NCBI RefSeq assembly: GCF_025836995.1
Contig: NZ_CP107546.1
Span: forward strand, 1,550,001-1,614,000
Source: Microbacterium sp. M28
GTDB taxonomy: Bacteria; Actinomycetota; Actinomycetes; Actinomycetales; Microbacteriaceae
DNA length: 64,000 nt
Direction of reading: 5' to 3'
Shown: piece after piece, positions 1 to 10,991 of the stretch
How the letters are laid out: every line of letters starts with the position of its first letter
Position numbering within the stretch: the first letter of the stretch is position 1
The notes under the pieces: generated by a model
Databases searched by the model: none
What the model saw: the letters and a program-made list of their open reading frames with translations, nothing else
Told to the model about the DNA's origin: nothing
Program-made: the position numbers and the translations under genes

Positions 1-2203
<2,203 letters not shown>

Positions 2204-2217
2204 CACCCGCGCAGATC

Positions 2218-2251
2218 GGAGGGCCCGGATGCTTCGGCATCCGGGCCCTCC
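2218..2251 (+). terminator. Intrinsic-type hairpin after acnA
   Basis: A perfect 15-bp inverted repeat (2218-2232 with 2237-2251) closes on a TTCG tetraloop 15 bases after the acnA stop. There is no long T-run, which is common for actinobacterial terminators. Confidence 0.85.
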
Positions 2252-2350
2252 GTCGTCAAGGCTCGGGGGATTCCCGGACTGCGGCGGTAGGATCGAAGGG
2301 TCGTCGTCCCTCAGTGCGGGCGACTGGGTGCACGCGATCTGGAGGTGAAG

Positions 2351-4291
2351 ATGCCCACTCTTCCCGGCATCACAGGGCCACGGGACCTCGATCGGCTCAG
2401 CACCACCGAGCTGGCGGAACTGGCGGACGAGATCCGGCAGTTCCTCGTCGAGAACGTCTCGCGCACCGGTGGTCATCTCGGTCCCAACCTCGGCGTCGTC
2501 GAGCTCACGATCGCACTGCACCGCGTGTTCCGCTCGCCCGAGGACCCCATCATCTTCGACACGGGGCATCAGTCCTACGTGCACAAGCTGCTCACCGGAC
2601 GTCAGGACTTCTCGCAGCTGCGCCTGCGCGGGGGCCTGGCCGGCTACCCGCAACGCGGCGAGAGCGCGCATGACGTGGTGGAGTCGTCCCACGCGTCCAG
2701 TTCGCTCAGCTGGGCCGACGGCGTGTCGCGCGCGCTGACGGCCACGGGTCGATCGGACAGGCATGTCGTCGCAGTCGTCGGAGACGGCGCCCTCACCGGC
2801 GGGATGACGTGGGAGGCGCTCAACAACATCACCGACGACAACGATCGCAACCTCGTCATCGTCGTCAACGACAACGGTCGATCGTACGCGCCGACGATCG
2901 GCGGGATGTCGCGCTACCTGAACCGCGTCCGCACCGCCGCCGCATACAAGGATCTGCACCACCGGTCGGATCGGCTGTTCCGCTCGTTCGGCGCGTTCGG
3001 ACGCGCCGTCTTCCGCGGTGTCCGCGGCGGAACGCACGGGTTCCTGTCGCGATTCACGAACAACGCGGCCCTGTACTCGAACCTCGACATCAAGTACCTC
3101 GGTCCGGTCGACGGACACGACCTGGACGCCCTCATCGAGACGCTCGAACTGGCGAAGTCCTACGGCGCTCCGGTGATCGTGCACGCCATCACCGAGAAGG
3201 GCCGCGGCTACCAGCCGGCGCGCGATGACGAGGCCGACCAGTTCCACGCCGTGAATCGGATCGACCCGACCACGGGTGAGCCTCTGGCGAGCAGCGGGAC
3301 CGGATGGACCGACGTGTTCTCCGAGGCACTCGTCGCTGCGGGAGAGCGCGACCCGAAGGTGATCGCCATGACCGCCGCCATGCTGCGGCCCACAGGACTC
3401 GCCCCGTTCGCGGAACGGTTCCCCGAGCGCGTCTACGACGTCGGCATCGCAGAGCAGCACGCCGTCACGGCCGCCGCGGGTCTGGCCTACGGTGGGCTGC
3501 ACCCCGTCGTCGCGCTCTACGCGACATTCATCAATCGCGCGTTCGACCAGGTCCTGATGGATGTCGGCCTGCACAAGGCGGGTGTGACGTTCGTCCTGGA
3601 CCGCGCAGGCGTCACGGGCCCCGACGGTCCCAGCCACCACGGCATGTGGGATCTGGCGATGCTGCAGATCGTGCCGCACATCCGTATCGCGGCGCCGCGT
3701 GACGGCACCCGGCTCCGCGAAGCCCTGGACGAGGCGGTGCTCGTGGACGACGCGCCGACCGTGGTCCGCTTCCCGAAGGGCGAGGTGGCAGCCGATCTGC
3801 CCGCGATCGAGCGGTTGCGCGACGGCGTCGACGTGCTGGCGCGAGGCGAATCGGAGGACGTGCTGCTGGTCGGCATCGGACCGTTCGCCGCGCTGGCGGT
3901 GGACGTAGCCGAACGGCTGCGCGCGCAGGGCATCGGCGCGACGGTGATCGACCCGCGGTGGGCCATCCCGGTGCAGCCATCGGTCATCGACCTCGCTCGC
4001 AGGCATCGCCTCGTCATCACGCTCGAGGACGGCATCCGCGTCGGCGGAATCGGCACGCGCGTGCGGCAGGTGCTGCGCGAAGCGGGCATCGACACCGCGG
4101 TGGACGAGCTCGGGCTCCCGGACGAGTTCATCGATCACGCATCCCGTGACCAGATCCTCGCGGATGCGGGCCTGACGGCGCCGAAGATCGCGCAGGACGT
4201 CGTCTCGCAGGTGCTCGGCACGCGGATCCCCATGGCCCGCAACGCAGGCGAGACCGGTGCGATCGACCTGCCGCTGCACGAGAAGCGCTGA
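2351..4291 (+). CDS. dxs: 1-deoxy-D-xylulose-5-phosphate synthase
   Basis: Thiamine-diphosphate enzyme that condenses pyruvate and glyceraldehyde-3-phosphate, the first step of the MEP isoprenoid pathway. Visible motifs are the N-terminal SRTGGHLGPNLG and DTGHQSYVHK, the TPP-binding VVGDGALTGGM followed by NDN, the central VGIAEQHAVTAAAG with the catalytic Glu, and DRAGVTGPDGPSHHG. The length of 646 residues is usual. I place the start at ATG 2351 because GGAGG (2341-2345) then sits 5 bases upstream; a GTG at 2345 is in frame but would overlap that ribosome-binding site. A TAGGAT -10-like hexamer at 2288-2293 suggests its own promoter and a leader of about 55 nt. It converges with the next gene with a 6-base gap. 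Confidence 0.96.
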   Translation: MPTLPGITGPRDLDRLSTTELAELADEIRQFLVENVSRTGGHLGPNLGVVELTIALHRVFRSPEDPIIFDTGHQSYVHKLLTGRQDFSQLRLRGGLAGYPQRGESAHDVVESSHASSSLSWADGVSRALTATGRSDRHVVAVVGDGALTGGMTWEALNNITDDNDRNLVIVVNDNGRSYAPTIGGMSRYLNRVRTAAAYKDLHHRSDRLFRSFGAFGRAVFRGVRGGTHGFLSRFTNNAALYSNLDIKYLGPVDGHDLDALIETLELAKSYGAPVIVHAITEKGRGYQPARDDEADQFHAVNRIDPTTGEPLASSGTGWTDVFSEALVAAGERDPKVIAMTAAMLRPTGLAPFAERFPERVYDVGIAEQHAVTAAAGLAYGGLHPVVALYATFINRAFDQVLMDVGLHKAGVTFVLDRAGVTGPDGPSHHGMWDLAMLQIVPHIRIAAPRDGTRLREALDEAVLVDDAPTVVRFPKGEVAADLPAIERLRDGVDVLARGESEDVLLVGIGPFAALAVDVAERLRAQGIGATVIDPRWAIPVQPSVIDLARRHRLVITLEDGIRVGGIGTRVRQVLREAGIDTAVDELGLPDEFIDHASRDQILADAGLTAPKIAQDVVSQVLGTRIPMARNAGETGAIDLPLHEKR

Positions 4292-4297
4292 CGCGGC

Positions 4298-4855
4298 TCA
4301 GCCCAGGGCCGTATCCTCGGCGAGCATGTCGGGGTCGACGCGGGTCCTTCGCCGTCGGCGCGAAATGATGCCGCGATCACGGAGCAGCGCCCTCCGCGCG
4401 GTGAGCCACCAGCCCACCGGGACGGCGACCGCGGCGGCGACGGCGGTGATGCCGGTCAGATCCAGGATGCCGTCCGCGAAGAAGTGCGCGAGGGCGGCGG
4501 CTCCGGCCGCGACGCCGATGCCCACCAGGACGTAGACGACCGCATGCACGACGATGCGGCGCTCCCGGCGCAGAGAGCGCGCCACGAGCCAGAGCGCCGG
4601 CATCAGCACGACCAGGCCGATCGCGGAGATCGCCGCGCACAGCAGGGCGACCCAGCCGCTGACGACCGCGACGAAGCCGAGCGCGGCGAGGGGCGCGCCA
4701 CCGCTCATCGTGATCGTTCGCAGCGAGAAGAGACCGACGAAGAGACCGACGAACAGAGCCCAGGAGCGAAGCGCACCGGCGGAGAACTCGTCACGGGTGA
4801 AGGCCATCGGCTCCTCGGACGTCCGCGGTGACGGAAGCAGCCGCGACTGGTTCAT
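4298..4855 (-). CDS. Four-helix membrane protein, unknown function
   Basis: Predicted inner-membrane protein of 185 residues. After a short polar N-terminus there are about four hydrophobic segments (WALFVGLFVGLFSL, LAALGFVAVVSGWVALLC, IVVHAVVYVLVGIGVAAGAAAL, LTGITAVAAAVAVPVGWWL) and an arginine-rich cytoplasmic tail. I recognise no catalytic or transport motif. The start at ATG 4855 is supported by GGGGAGG 9 bases upstream; a second ATG (4807) lies in frame 16 codons later. A TAGCAT hexamer (minus strand, 4890-4895) may be the -10 element. It is a standalone gene between dxs and the SPFH gene. Confidence 0.75.
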   Translation of the reverse strand: MNQSRLLPSPRTSEEPMAFTRDEFSAGALRSWALFVGLFVGLFSLRTITMSGGAPLAALGFVAVVSGWVALLCAAISAIGLVVLMPALWLVARSLRRERRIVVHAVVYVLVGIGVAAGAAALAHFFADGILDLTGITAVAAAVAVPVGWWLTARRALLRDRGIISRRRRRTRVDPDMLAEDTALG

Positions 4856-4914
4856 CGTCGTGCGCCTCCCCGTGTACTCGCTCGCCCTCATGCTAGCGTG
4901 CGGGGGTGCGACGC

Positions 4915-5598
4915 TCAGTTGAGGGCGTGCAGGGCCGCGACGGCGGCCTCGGCATCCCGATCTCCCGCACGCAGCGCCTGCGACATCAGGTAGCCGTCCG
5001 TGAGGGCATCGCCGGTGATCATGACCCGGACGACCTCGACACCGCAGTCGCGCAGGGCGGTCGACGCGCAGGCGGCGAGCACCCGCTGGCCGAGCTCCGC
5101 GTTCTCCGGCAGCACATCTCCGGGGATGCCGCGGATGACGTCGCGCATCGCGGAGCCGACGATGTTGGCCGTGCGCTCGGTGACGTTCACGACATCGAGC
5201 TCGAACACCCGCAGCTCGCGCCCGGTGGCCACAGGCCGCCACTCGAACGACGCGTGCACCAGATGCTGGTGTCCCGCCGCGCCCGTCAACTGGCGCGCCG
5301 GCAGATCGGTGGCGCGGCAGCGCACGTCGATGAGCTTGTACCAGTAGAACATCGGGAACGCCCCGTGCGTCCCGGGCGGGAGTACCACGACCTCGCCGTG
5401 CGCCCCTGGCACGCCCTTCGGCTTTCGGACGATCGGCTTGCCGTTGCGCGTGCGGATCGCCGCCCAGCCCTCATCGATGGTCACGAGGAAGAGCTTCAGC
5501 AGCGCCGGAACCACCAGCAGCACGGTGAGGACGGCAGTGCCCGTCTTCAGAAGGCTGTTCATGCCGGGGACGCTGAAGAACGAGAGGAACGTGTCCAT
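4915..5598 (-). CDS. SPFH/Band 7 domain protein, short
   Basis: Membrane-anchored member of the stomatin/prohibitin/flotillin group, 227 residues. An N-terminal hydrophobic anchor (about residues 15-38, TGTAVLTVLLVVPALLKLFLV) precedes an SPFH-like beta region (IRTRNGKPIV, VLPPGTHGAFPMF, RVFELDVVNVTERTANIVG) and a helical end with DVIRGIPGDVLPENAELGQRV. The family organises membrane microdomains; no specific partner can be read here. The long C-terminal coiled coil of flotillins is absent, so it resembles compact stomatin-like proteins. The chosen ATG has only a close GGAG (2 bases away), and an in-frame GTG 22 codons upstream is an alternative start. It is separated from fadB by a terminator hairpin. 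Confidence 0.7.
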   Translation of the reverse strand: MDTFLSFFSVPGMNSLLKTGTAVLTVLLVVPALLKLFLVTIDEGWAAIRTRNGKPIVRKPKGVPGAHGEVVVLPPGTHGAFPMFYWYKLIDVRCRATDLPARQLTGAAGHQHLVHASFEWRPVATGRELRVFELDVVNVTERTANIVGSAMRDVIRGIPGDVLPENAELGQRVLAACASTALRDCGVEVVRVMITGDALTDGYLMSQALRAGDRDAEAAVAALHALN

Positions 5599-5717
5599 GG
5601 CTCCACTTTCACGGATCCCCGGGCCTCCGGATGCCGTTACGACCGCGAAGCGCGAGATGTTCACCGAGCCTTCCCCCGCTGTTCGCGGGCTCGCCGTTCC
5701 GCGGTGGAGAACGCGGA

Positions 5718-5748
5718 GGGCGGGACGGCCGCGATGACCGTCCCGCCC
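5718..5748 (-). terminator. Hairpin downstream of fadB
   Basis: An 11-bp perfect inverted repeat (5718-5728 with 5738-5748, GGGCGGGACGG arm) lies 16 bases beyond the fadB stop on the minus strand. It separates the fadA-fadB operon from the SPFH gene. Confidence 0.75.
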
Positions 5749-5764
5749 CCCGCGACTCCCGCGC

Positions 5765-7912
5765 TCAGCGGTGCGCGATGCCGCGGATCGCCGGTGTGTG
5801 GAAGGTGCCGCCGAACACGCGCTCCGATGCTCCCTCGCGGTCGAGGTACGGCGACGCGCCGCCATCGATGAACGGCCAGCCGGCGCCGAGGATGAGGCAC
5901 AGGTCGATGTCCTCGACCTCTGGGACGACGTTCTCGTCGAGCATGATGCGGATCTCCTGCGCGAGACCGTCCTGCACACGGGCGAGGATCGTCGCGGCGG
6001 ATGCCGGGGCCGACCCCACCGCGCCCTTGAGCGTCTTCTCAGCCGCCTTGGTCCAGCCGGTCACGCGACCGCCCTTGTCCTTCTCGACGACCTGATCGAG
6101 CTCCGCGAGCGCGTGGAAGTTCTCGTTCGCGTAGAACCGATCCGGGAAGGCGCGCACCATGGTGTCCTGCACGTGCGCCGCGACCTTCCAACCGACCAGG
6201 TCGATCAGCTGGAACGGTCCCATCGGCAGCCCGAGCGGGGCGAAGGCCTTCTCGACGTCCTGCACCGGGGTGCCCTCGTACACGGCGCGGGCGGCCTCGC
6301 CCATGACCTTGGCCAGGAGCCGGTTCACCACGAAACCGGGCGCATCCGCGGTGAGGACCGCGTTCTTGCCGAGGTTCTTCGCCACGACGAAGGCGGTCGA
6401 CAGCGTCTGCTCGTTCGTCACGGGCGTCTTCACGACCTCGATCAGCGGCATGACCGCGACCGGGTTGAAGAAGTGGAATCCGACCAGGCGCTCGGGATGG
6501 GCGAGCTTCGCGCCGATCTCCTCGACGGAGAGCGAGGACGTGTTCGTCGCGAGGATCGCGTCTTCCGCGACGATCTTCTCGATCTCGGCGAAGACCTGCT
6601 GCTTGACCCCGACCTCCTCGAAGACGGCCTCGATCACGAAGTCGCAGTCCGCGTAGAGGGTCTTGTCCGTGGTGCCGGTGACGAGCGCGCGGAGCCTGTT
6701 CGCGGCATCGGCATCCAGTCGGCCCTTGCCCTCGAGCTTGCCGATCTCCTCGTGGATGTATGCCACGCCCTTGTCGACCCTGGCCTGATCGATGTCGGTG
6801 ATGAGCACCGGCACCTGCAGCTTGCGGACGAACAGCAGCGCGAATTGGCTCGCCATCAGGCCGGCCCCGATGATGCCGACCTTCGTGACCTTCTTCGCGA
6901 GCGCCTTGTCGGGAGCGCCGACCGGACGCTTGGCGCGCTTCTGCACGAGGTCGAACGCGTACATCGATGCCGCGAACTGGTCGCCGGTCACGAGCTCGGC
7001 CAGGGCCTCGTCCTCGCGGGCGAATCCTTCGGCCTTCGTACCGCTGCGGGCCTTGTCCAGCAGCTCGAGAGCCGCATACGGCGAGCGTGGCACGGTGCCG
7101 ATCTTCGACTCCAGCATCCCGCGCGCCATCTTGACGGCGATCGGCCACTTCGTCAGGCGCTCGATCTTGCCCGGCTCGTTCCGACGCTCCACCTTGGTCG
7201 CGCCGGTGAGGACGGCATCCGCCCACGCCAGCGAGTTCTCGAGGTAGTTGGCCGCCGGGAAGATCGCGTCGAAGATCCCGTAGTCGAACGCCTGCTGGGG
7301 CTTGAGCATCCGGTTCTGCTTGAGCGGGTTCGAGATGACGACCTCGAGCGCGTTCTCGATGCCGATGAGGTTGGGCAGCAGGTAGGCGCCGCCCCAGCCG
7401 GGGATGATGCCGAGGAAGACCTCGGGAAGCGCCACAGCGGCGGCCGACGCGTCGACCGTGCGGTACGTGCTGTTCAGCGCGATCTCGAGTCCGCCGCCGA
7501 GCGCGAGCCCGTTCACGAACGCGAAGGACGGCACGCCGAGCTCGCCGAGCGATCCGAGCACCTTGTGCCCGAGCTGCGCGATGAGGCGGGCGTTGTCCTT
7601 CGAACCGACCTTGCTGATGTCCGACAGGTCGGCGCCGGCGGCCATGATGTACTGCTTGCCGGTGATGCCGACGGCCTGGATCTCGCCGGATGCCGCTCGC
7701 GCCTTCAGGGCCGCGAGGGTCTCACCGAGCTCGGTGAGGGTGGCAGGACCCAAGGTGTTCGGCCGCGTGTGGTCGCGCCCGTTGTCGAGCGTGATCAGGG
7801 CGAGCACCTTGCCGGAGGGCAGCCGGACGTCGCGCACGGGGGAGTGCGTGACGACCTCATCGTCGGTGAGGGCCAGGATCGGGGCGAAGTCGATCTCGTC
7901 GTAGTTCGTCAT
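5765..7912 (-). CDS. fadB: Fatty acid oxidation multifunctional enzyme (enoyl-CoA hydratase/3-hydroxyacyl-CoA dehydrogenase)
   Basis: Two-step beta-oxidation enzyme of 715 residues. The N-terminal crotonase half has the oxyanion region KQYIMAAGADLSDI and the Glu residues expected for hydration in LALGGGLEI (about 143) and LPEVFLGIIPGWGG (about 164). The NAD-binding half begins at KVGIIGAGLMASQ (about 345), and the dehydrogenase motif GFHFFNPVAVMPL holds the catalytic His (about 480). It lies 8 bases after the thiolase stop and is surely co-transcribed. The start is uncertain: ATG 7912 is used here, but a GTG at 7924 overlapping the thiolase TGA would allow direct translational coupling. The open frame continues much further upstream only as a shadow of the thiolase gene. 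Confidence 0.93.
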   Translation of the reverse strand: MTNYDEIDFAPILALTDDEVVTHSPVRDVRLPSGKVLALITLDNGRDHTRPNTLGPATLTELGETLAALKARAASGEIQAVGITGKQYIMAAGADLSDISKVGSKDNARLIAQLGHKVLGSLGELGVPSFAFVNGLALGGGLEIALNSTYRTVDASAAAVALPEVFLGIIPGWGGAYLLPNLIGIENALEVVISNPLKQNRMLKPQQAFDYGIFDAIFPAANYLENSLAWADAVLTGATKVERRNEPGKIERLTKWPIAVKMARGMLESKIGTVPRSPYAALELLDKARSGTKAEGFAREDEALAELVTGDQFAASMYAFDLVQKRAKRPVGAPDKALAKKVTKVGIIGAGLMASQFALLFVRKLQVPVLITDIDQARVDKGVAYIHEEIGKLEGKGRLDADAANRLRALVTGTTDKTLYADCDFVIEAVFEEVGVKQQVFAEIEKIVAEDAILATNTSSLSVEEIGAKLAHPERLVGFHFFNPVAVMPLIEVVKTPVTNEQTLSTAFVVAKNLGKNAVLTADAPGFVVNRLLAKVMGEAARAVYEGTPVQDVEKAFAPLGLPMGPFQLIDLVGWKVAAHVQDTMVRAFPDRFYANENFHALAELDQVVEKDKGGRVTGWTKAAEKTLKGAVGSAPASAATILARVQDGLAQEIRIMLDENVVPEVEDIDLCLILGAGWPFIDGGASPYLDREGASERVFGGTFHTPAIRGIAHR

Positions 7913-7920
7913 TCCTGCGC

Positions 7921-9126
7921 TCACTTCCGCTTCTTGCCGTCGTAGAACGGGTTCTCCCAGATGACCGAGCCGCCCTGACCGAGGCCGACGCACATGGCGG
8001 TCAGACCGTAGCGGACGTCCGGGCGCTCGGCGAACTGCGCCGCGAGCTGGATCATCAGACGGACACCGGATGCCGCGAGCGGGTGGCCGAGAGCGATCGC
8101 ACCGCCCCACTGGTTGACGCGCGGGTCGTCGTCGGCGATGCCGAAGTGGTCGAGCAGCGAGATCACCTGGATCGCGAACGCCTCGTTCAGCTCGAACAGG
8201 CCGATGTCGGAGATCGTGAGCCCGGCCTTTTTGAGAGCCTTCTCGGTCGACGGGATCGGGCCGATGCCCATGATCTCGGGCTGCACGCCCGCGAATGCGA
8301 ACGAGACTAGCTTCATCTTGGGCCGCAGACCCAGCTCCTTCACCGCGCCGCCACCGGCGAGCAGCGACATGGTCGCGCCGTCCGTGAGCGGCGAGGAGGT
8401 CCCGGCCGTGACGCGACCGTGCGGACGGAACGGCGTCTTCAGTGACGCGAGGTCCTCCATCGTGGTCTGCGGGCGGCGGCCCTCGTCCTCGGATGCGAGT
8501 CCCCATGCGCCATCGGCGTGCTTGATCGCGACCGGCACGAGATCGGGCTGGATCTTGCCCGCGTCGTATGCGGCCTGCACCTTGTGCTGACTGAGCATCC
8601 CGAAGCGGTCGGAGCGCTCCTTGGTGAGGTGCGGGAAGCGGTCGAAGATGCGCTCAGCGGTGACGCCCATGTTGAGCGCGCCGGGGTCGACCATCTTCTC
8701 GGCGACGAACCGCGGGTTGGGATCGGCGTTGCCGCCGATCGGGTGGTGTCCCATGTGCTCGACGCCGCCGGCGAGGGCGAGGTCGTACATGCCGATGCCG
8801 ATGGACGCGGCCATGGTGGTCACGCTCGTCATGGCACCGGCGCACATGCGCTCCACCGCGAGGCCCGGAACCGTCTGCGGAAGACCGGCCAGGATCGCGA
8901 CGGAACGGCCGAGGGTCAAGCCCTGGTCTCCGGTCTGGGATGTCGCGGCGATCGCCACGTCATCGATGCGGTCGGCCGGGACGGAGGCGTTGCGCTCCAT
9001 CAGTCCGATCGTCGCCTTGACGGCGAGGTCATCCGCGCGGGTGTTCCAGTACATGCCTTTTTCGCCGGCGCGCCCGAACGGGGTGCGCACGCCATCGACG
9101 AAGAAGACGTCCGAGATCTCGGCCAC
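7921..9126 (-). CDS. fadA: Acetyl-CoA acyltransferase (beta-ketothiolase)
   Basis: Thiolase that cleaves 3-ketoacyl-CoA with CoA, the last step of beta-oxidation, 401 residues. Seen are the nucleophilic Cys in VERMCAGAMTSV (residue 95), NEAFA, the GGAIALGHPLAASG loop with the catalytic His, and the second Cys in TAMCVGLGQGGS. The GTG start at 9126 is well supported by AGGAGG 5 bases upstream. It is the first gene of a two-gene operon with fadB, matching the alpha/beta trifunctional-complex arrangement. Operon regulation is not obvious from the 70-base upstream gap. Confidence 0.95.
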   Translation of the reverse strand: MAEISDVFFVDGVRTPFGRAGEKGMYWNTRADDLAVKATIGLMERNASVPADRIDDVAIAATSQTGDQGLTLGRSVAILAGLPQTVPGLAVERMCAGAMTSVTTMAASIGIGMYDLALAGGVEHMGHHPIGGNADPNPRFVAEKMVDPGALNMGVTAERIFDRFPHLTKERSDRFGMLSQHKVQAAYDAGKIQPDLVPVAIKHADGAWGLASEDEGRRPQTTMEDLASLKTPFRPHGRVTAGTSSPLTDGATMSLLAGGGAVKELGLRPKMKLVSFAFAGVQPEIMGIGPIPSTEKALKKAGLTISDIGLFELNEAFAIQVISLLDHFGIADDDPRVNQWGGAIALGHPLAASGVRLMIQLAAQFAERPDVRYGLTAMCVGLGQGGSVIWENPFYDGKKRK

Positions 9127-9198
9127 TCTGCCTCCTGGGTTGGGTATGGCTTCAGCCTAGGAGTGGGGGAGGACGGGAGGGAATCGGTTGGACCGACT

Positions 9199-10392
9199 CT
9201 ACGAACCGGCCTCCTCGGCCGCTTCCACCGATTGCGCGGCTTCTACAAAGGCATCCGCGATCCTCTGTGCAGTCTCCGCAATCTGCCACGGCCGCGCGCC
9301 CAGGTTCGCGAGCTCGATGCCGATCGCCTCCGCGGTGGCAGCCGGTGGCTCCCACGCGACGCGACGCAGGTGGTCCGGAGTGAGCAGGTTCTCGGTCGGC
9401 ATGTTGAGTTCGGCCGCCCTCGCCTCGATCAGAGGACGGGCGGCCTTCAGACGCGCGTCCGCCTCCGGATTGCGATCGCTCCACGCGCGCGGCGGGGGGA
9501 GCGTGTCACTGGGCACGCGCTCCTTGGGCAGGTCCGTCGCGGCGCGGCCCTGCTCGATCGCCGCCCACCAGCGGTCGAGCTGAGTGCGGCTGGCGCGCCC
9601 GGTGAAGTCGGACAACGACGCGAGCGCGTGCTTGCTGGACGGCGCCGCGAGGACGGCGGCGACGAGCGAACGGTCCGGGACGAGCCTGCCGGGTGAGACA
9701 TCCTGCTGCTGCGCGTACTGCTCACGCGCTTCCCACAGGGCACGGGCGACGGCGAGGTTGCGGGGTCCTCGCACGCGGTGCAGGCCGCTCAGGCGGCGCC
9801 ACGGATCCGTGCGCGGGGGCTTGGGGACGCGGGTGAGAGTCGCGGCGAACTCCTCCGCGGCGATCTCGACCTTGTCCTGTTCGACGAGCTCCGCCGCGAG
9901 GACGTCCCGGACGTCGACGAGGTGCAGCACGTCGAGAGCGGCGTAGTCGAGCCACGCATCCGGAAGCGGCCTGGTCGACCAGTCCGCCGCGGAATGCTCC
10001 TTCTTCAGGGTGATCCCCAGCGTCTCCTCGACGACGGCGGCGAGGCCCACGTGATCGTGTCCCAGCAGCCGTGAGCCCAGCTCGGTGTCGAACAGCGACG
10101 TCGGTTCGAGTTCGAGTTCGCGCAACGAGGGGAGGTCCTGGCTCGCCGCATGCAGGACCCACTCCTCGCCGCCGATCGCGGACTGAAGGGCCGTGAAGTC
10201 TCCGATCGCCGGCGGGTCGAACAGGAAGACGCCCGCGCCGCGTCGGAACACCTGCACGAGGTACGCCCGCTGCGAATAGCGGAAACCGGAAGCCCGCTCC
10301 ACGTCGACTGCCACCGGGCCTTCGCCCTCGGCCAGAAGCGCGCACGCGCGTTCGAACTCATCCCGATCGTCGATCACGGAATACTCAGTCAC
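9199..10392 (-). CDS. rnd: Ribonuclease D-like 3'-5' exoribonuclease
   Basis: DEDDy exonuclease of 397 residues that trims 3' ends of structured RNAs such as tRNA precursors. Exonuclease motif I is VAVDVERA (Asp30, Glu32), motif II is HAASQDLPSL (Asp86), and motif III is YAALDVLHL (Tyr150, Asp154). An HRDC-like helical region follows (about 205-285), then a C-terminal segment with a second HRDC-like feel. The GTG start at 10392 has AAAGG 6 bases upstream and overlaps the DUF3000 stop by 8 bases, so the pair is coupled. Actinobacteria commonly keep DUF3000 and rnd together. Confidence 0.9.
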   Translation of the reverse strand: MTEYSVIDDRDEFERACALLAEGEGPVAVDVERASGFRYSQRAYLVQVFRRGAGVFLFDPPAIGDFTALQSAIGGEEWVLHAASQDLPSLRELELEPTSLFDTELGSRLLGHDHVGLAAVVEETLGITLKKEHSAADWSTRPLPDAWLDYAALDVLHLVDVRDVLAAELVEQDKVEIAAEEFAATLTRVPKPPRTDPWRRLSGLHRVRGPRNLAVARALWEAREQYAQQQDVSPGRLVPDRSLVAAVLAAPSSKHALASLSDFTGRASRTQLDRWWAAIEQGRAATDLPKERVPSDTLPPPRAWSDRNPEADARLKAARPLIEARAAELNMPTENLLTPDHLRRVAWEPPAATAEAIGIELANLGARPWQIAETAQRIADAFVEAAQSVEAAEEAGS

Positions 10393-10966
10393 GGGCCGCC
10401 TTTCGAGCACCGAACACGGCGATGTCCTCTGATCCGGGCGGAAGCCCGGCGAGCATCCCCACCAGCTCTGCCCATGCTTCCACATGCGGGCGCAGAGTGC
10501 CCTCCGGCGTCCACGACGCCCGCAGCTCGATCTGGGCGCCGTCGCCCTCGGCCGCCAGCCCGCCGAAACCCTTGGAGAGCGTCTTCGTCGCGGTTCCCGA
10601 TGCCGAGTGGTACACCGCGTCCCTGGACTCCAGCGCATCGACCAGCCACGACCACGTGACATCCGCGAGGAGGGGATCCGTGCCGATCTCGGGCTCCAGC
10701 GGCGCCTGCGCGAACGCCACGATCCGCCACTGGCCGGACCACGCGTCCGGCGCCGCAGGGTCGTGCAGCAGGACGAAGCGCGCCGTGCCGTAGATGGAGT
10801 CGCCGTGATCGTCAGGACGGACGTCGGCGGCGAACGCGATCGCGAAGGGCGCGAGCCCCTGCGGAGACGGGATCTCGCGCACGGTGATGTCCGAGCGGAA
10901 TCGCGTCTGGCGCAGCTCGGCTGCGGCGTGCTCGAAGCGCGCTCCGGCATCGGAATGGGCGTCCAC
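10385..10966 (-). CDS. DUF3000 family protein
   Basis: Conserved actinobacterial protein of 193 residues with no known activity. It shows an N-terminal amphipathic helix (FEHAAAELRQTRFRSDI) and a beta-rich core (TARFVLLHDPAAPDAWSGQWRI, LADVTWSWLVDAL). No membrane segment or metal site is seen. It overlaps rnd by 8 bases, which suggests a shared role in RNA processing, but that is only context. The GTG start has no Shine-Dalgarno; instead TAGCCT ends exactly 6 bases before it, so the mRNA is probably leaderless. Confidence 0.8.
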   Translation of the reverse strand: MDAHSDAGARFEHAAAELRQTRFRSDITVREIPSPQGLAPFAIAFAADVRPDDHGDSIYGTARFVLLHDPAAPDAWSGQWRIVAFAQAPLEPEIGTDPLLADVTWSWLVDALESRDAVYHSASGTATKTLSKGFGGLAAEGDGAQIELRASWTPEGTLRPHVEAWAELVGMLAGLPPGSEDIAVFGARKAARD

Positions 10967-10972
10967 GCTGAC

Positions 10973-10978
10973 AGGCTA
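10973..10978 (-). promoter_or_regulatory. -10 hexamer for leaderless DUF3000-rnd transcript
   Basis: TAGCCT on the minus strand is followed by 6 bases and then the GTG start codon. A transcript starting 7 bases after the hexamer would begin at the start codon itself. Confidence 0.55.
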
Positions 10979-10991
10979 GAGTCAGGAGGCG

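Noticed and set aside
2345..2350. Earlier GTG start for dxs
   Set aside because: It would overlap the GGAGG ribosome-binding site that properly serves ATG 2351.
5771..7945. A 724-codon plus-strand open frame antisense to fadB
   Set aside because: High-GC reading-frame artefact: the translation is low-complexity (Arg, Asp, Glu, Leu, Val rich), shows no domain, and the minus strand encodes a textbook enzyme.
7913..8506. N-terminal extension of fadB to 913 residues
   Set aside because: The extra part is a frame shadow of the thiolase gene; the crotonase domain begins right after the chosen start.
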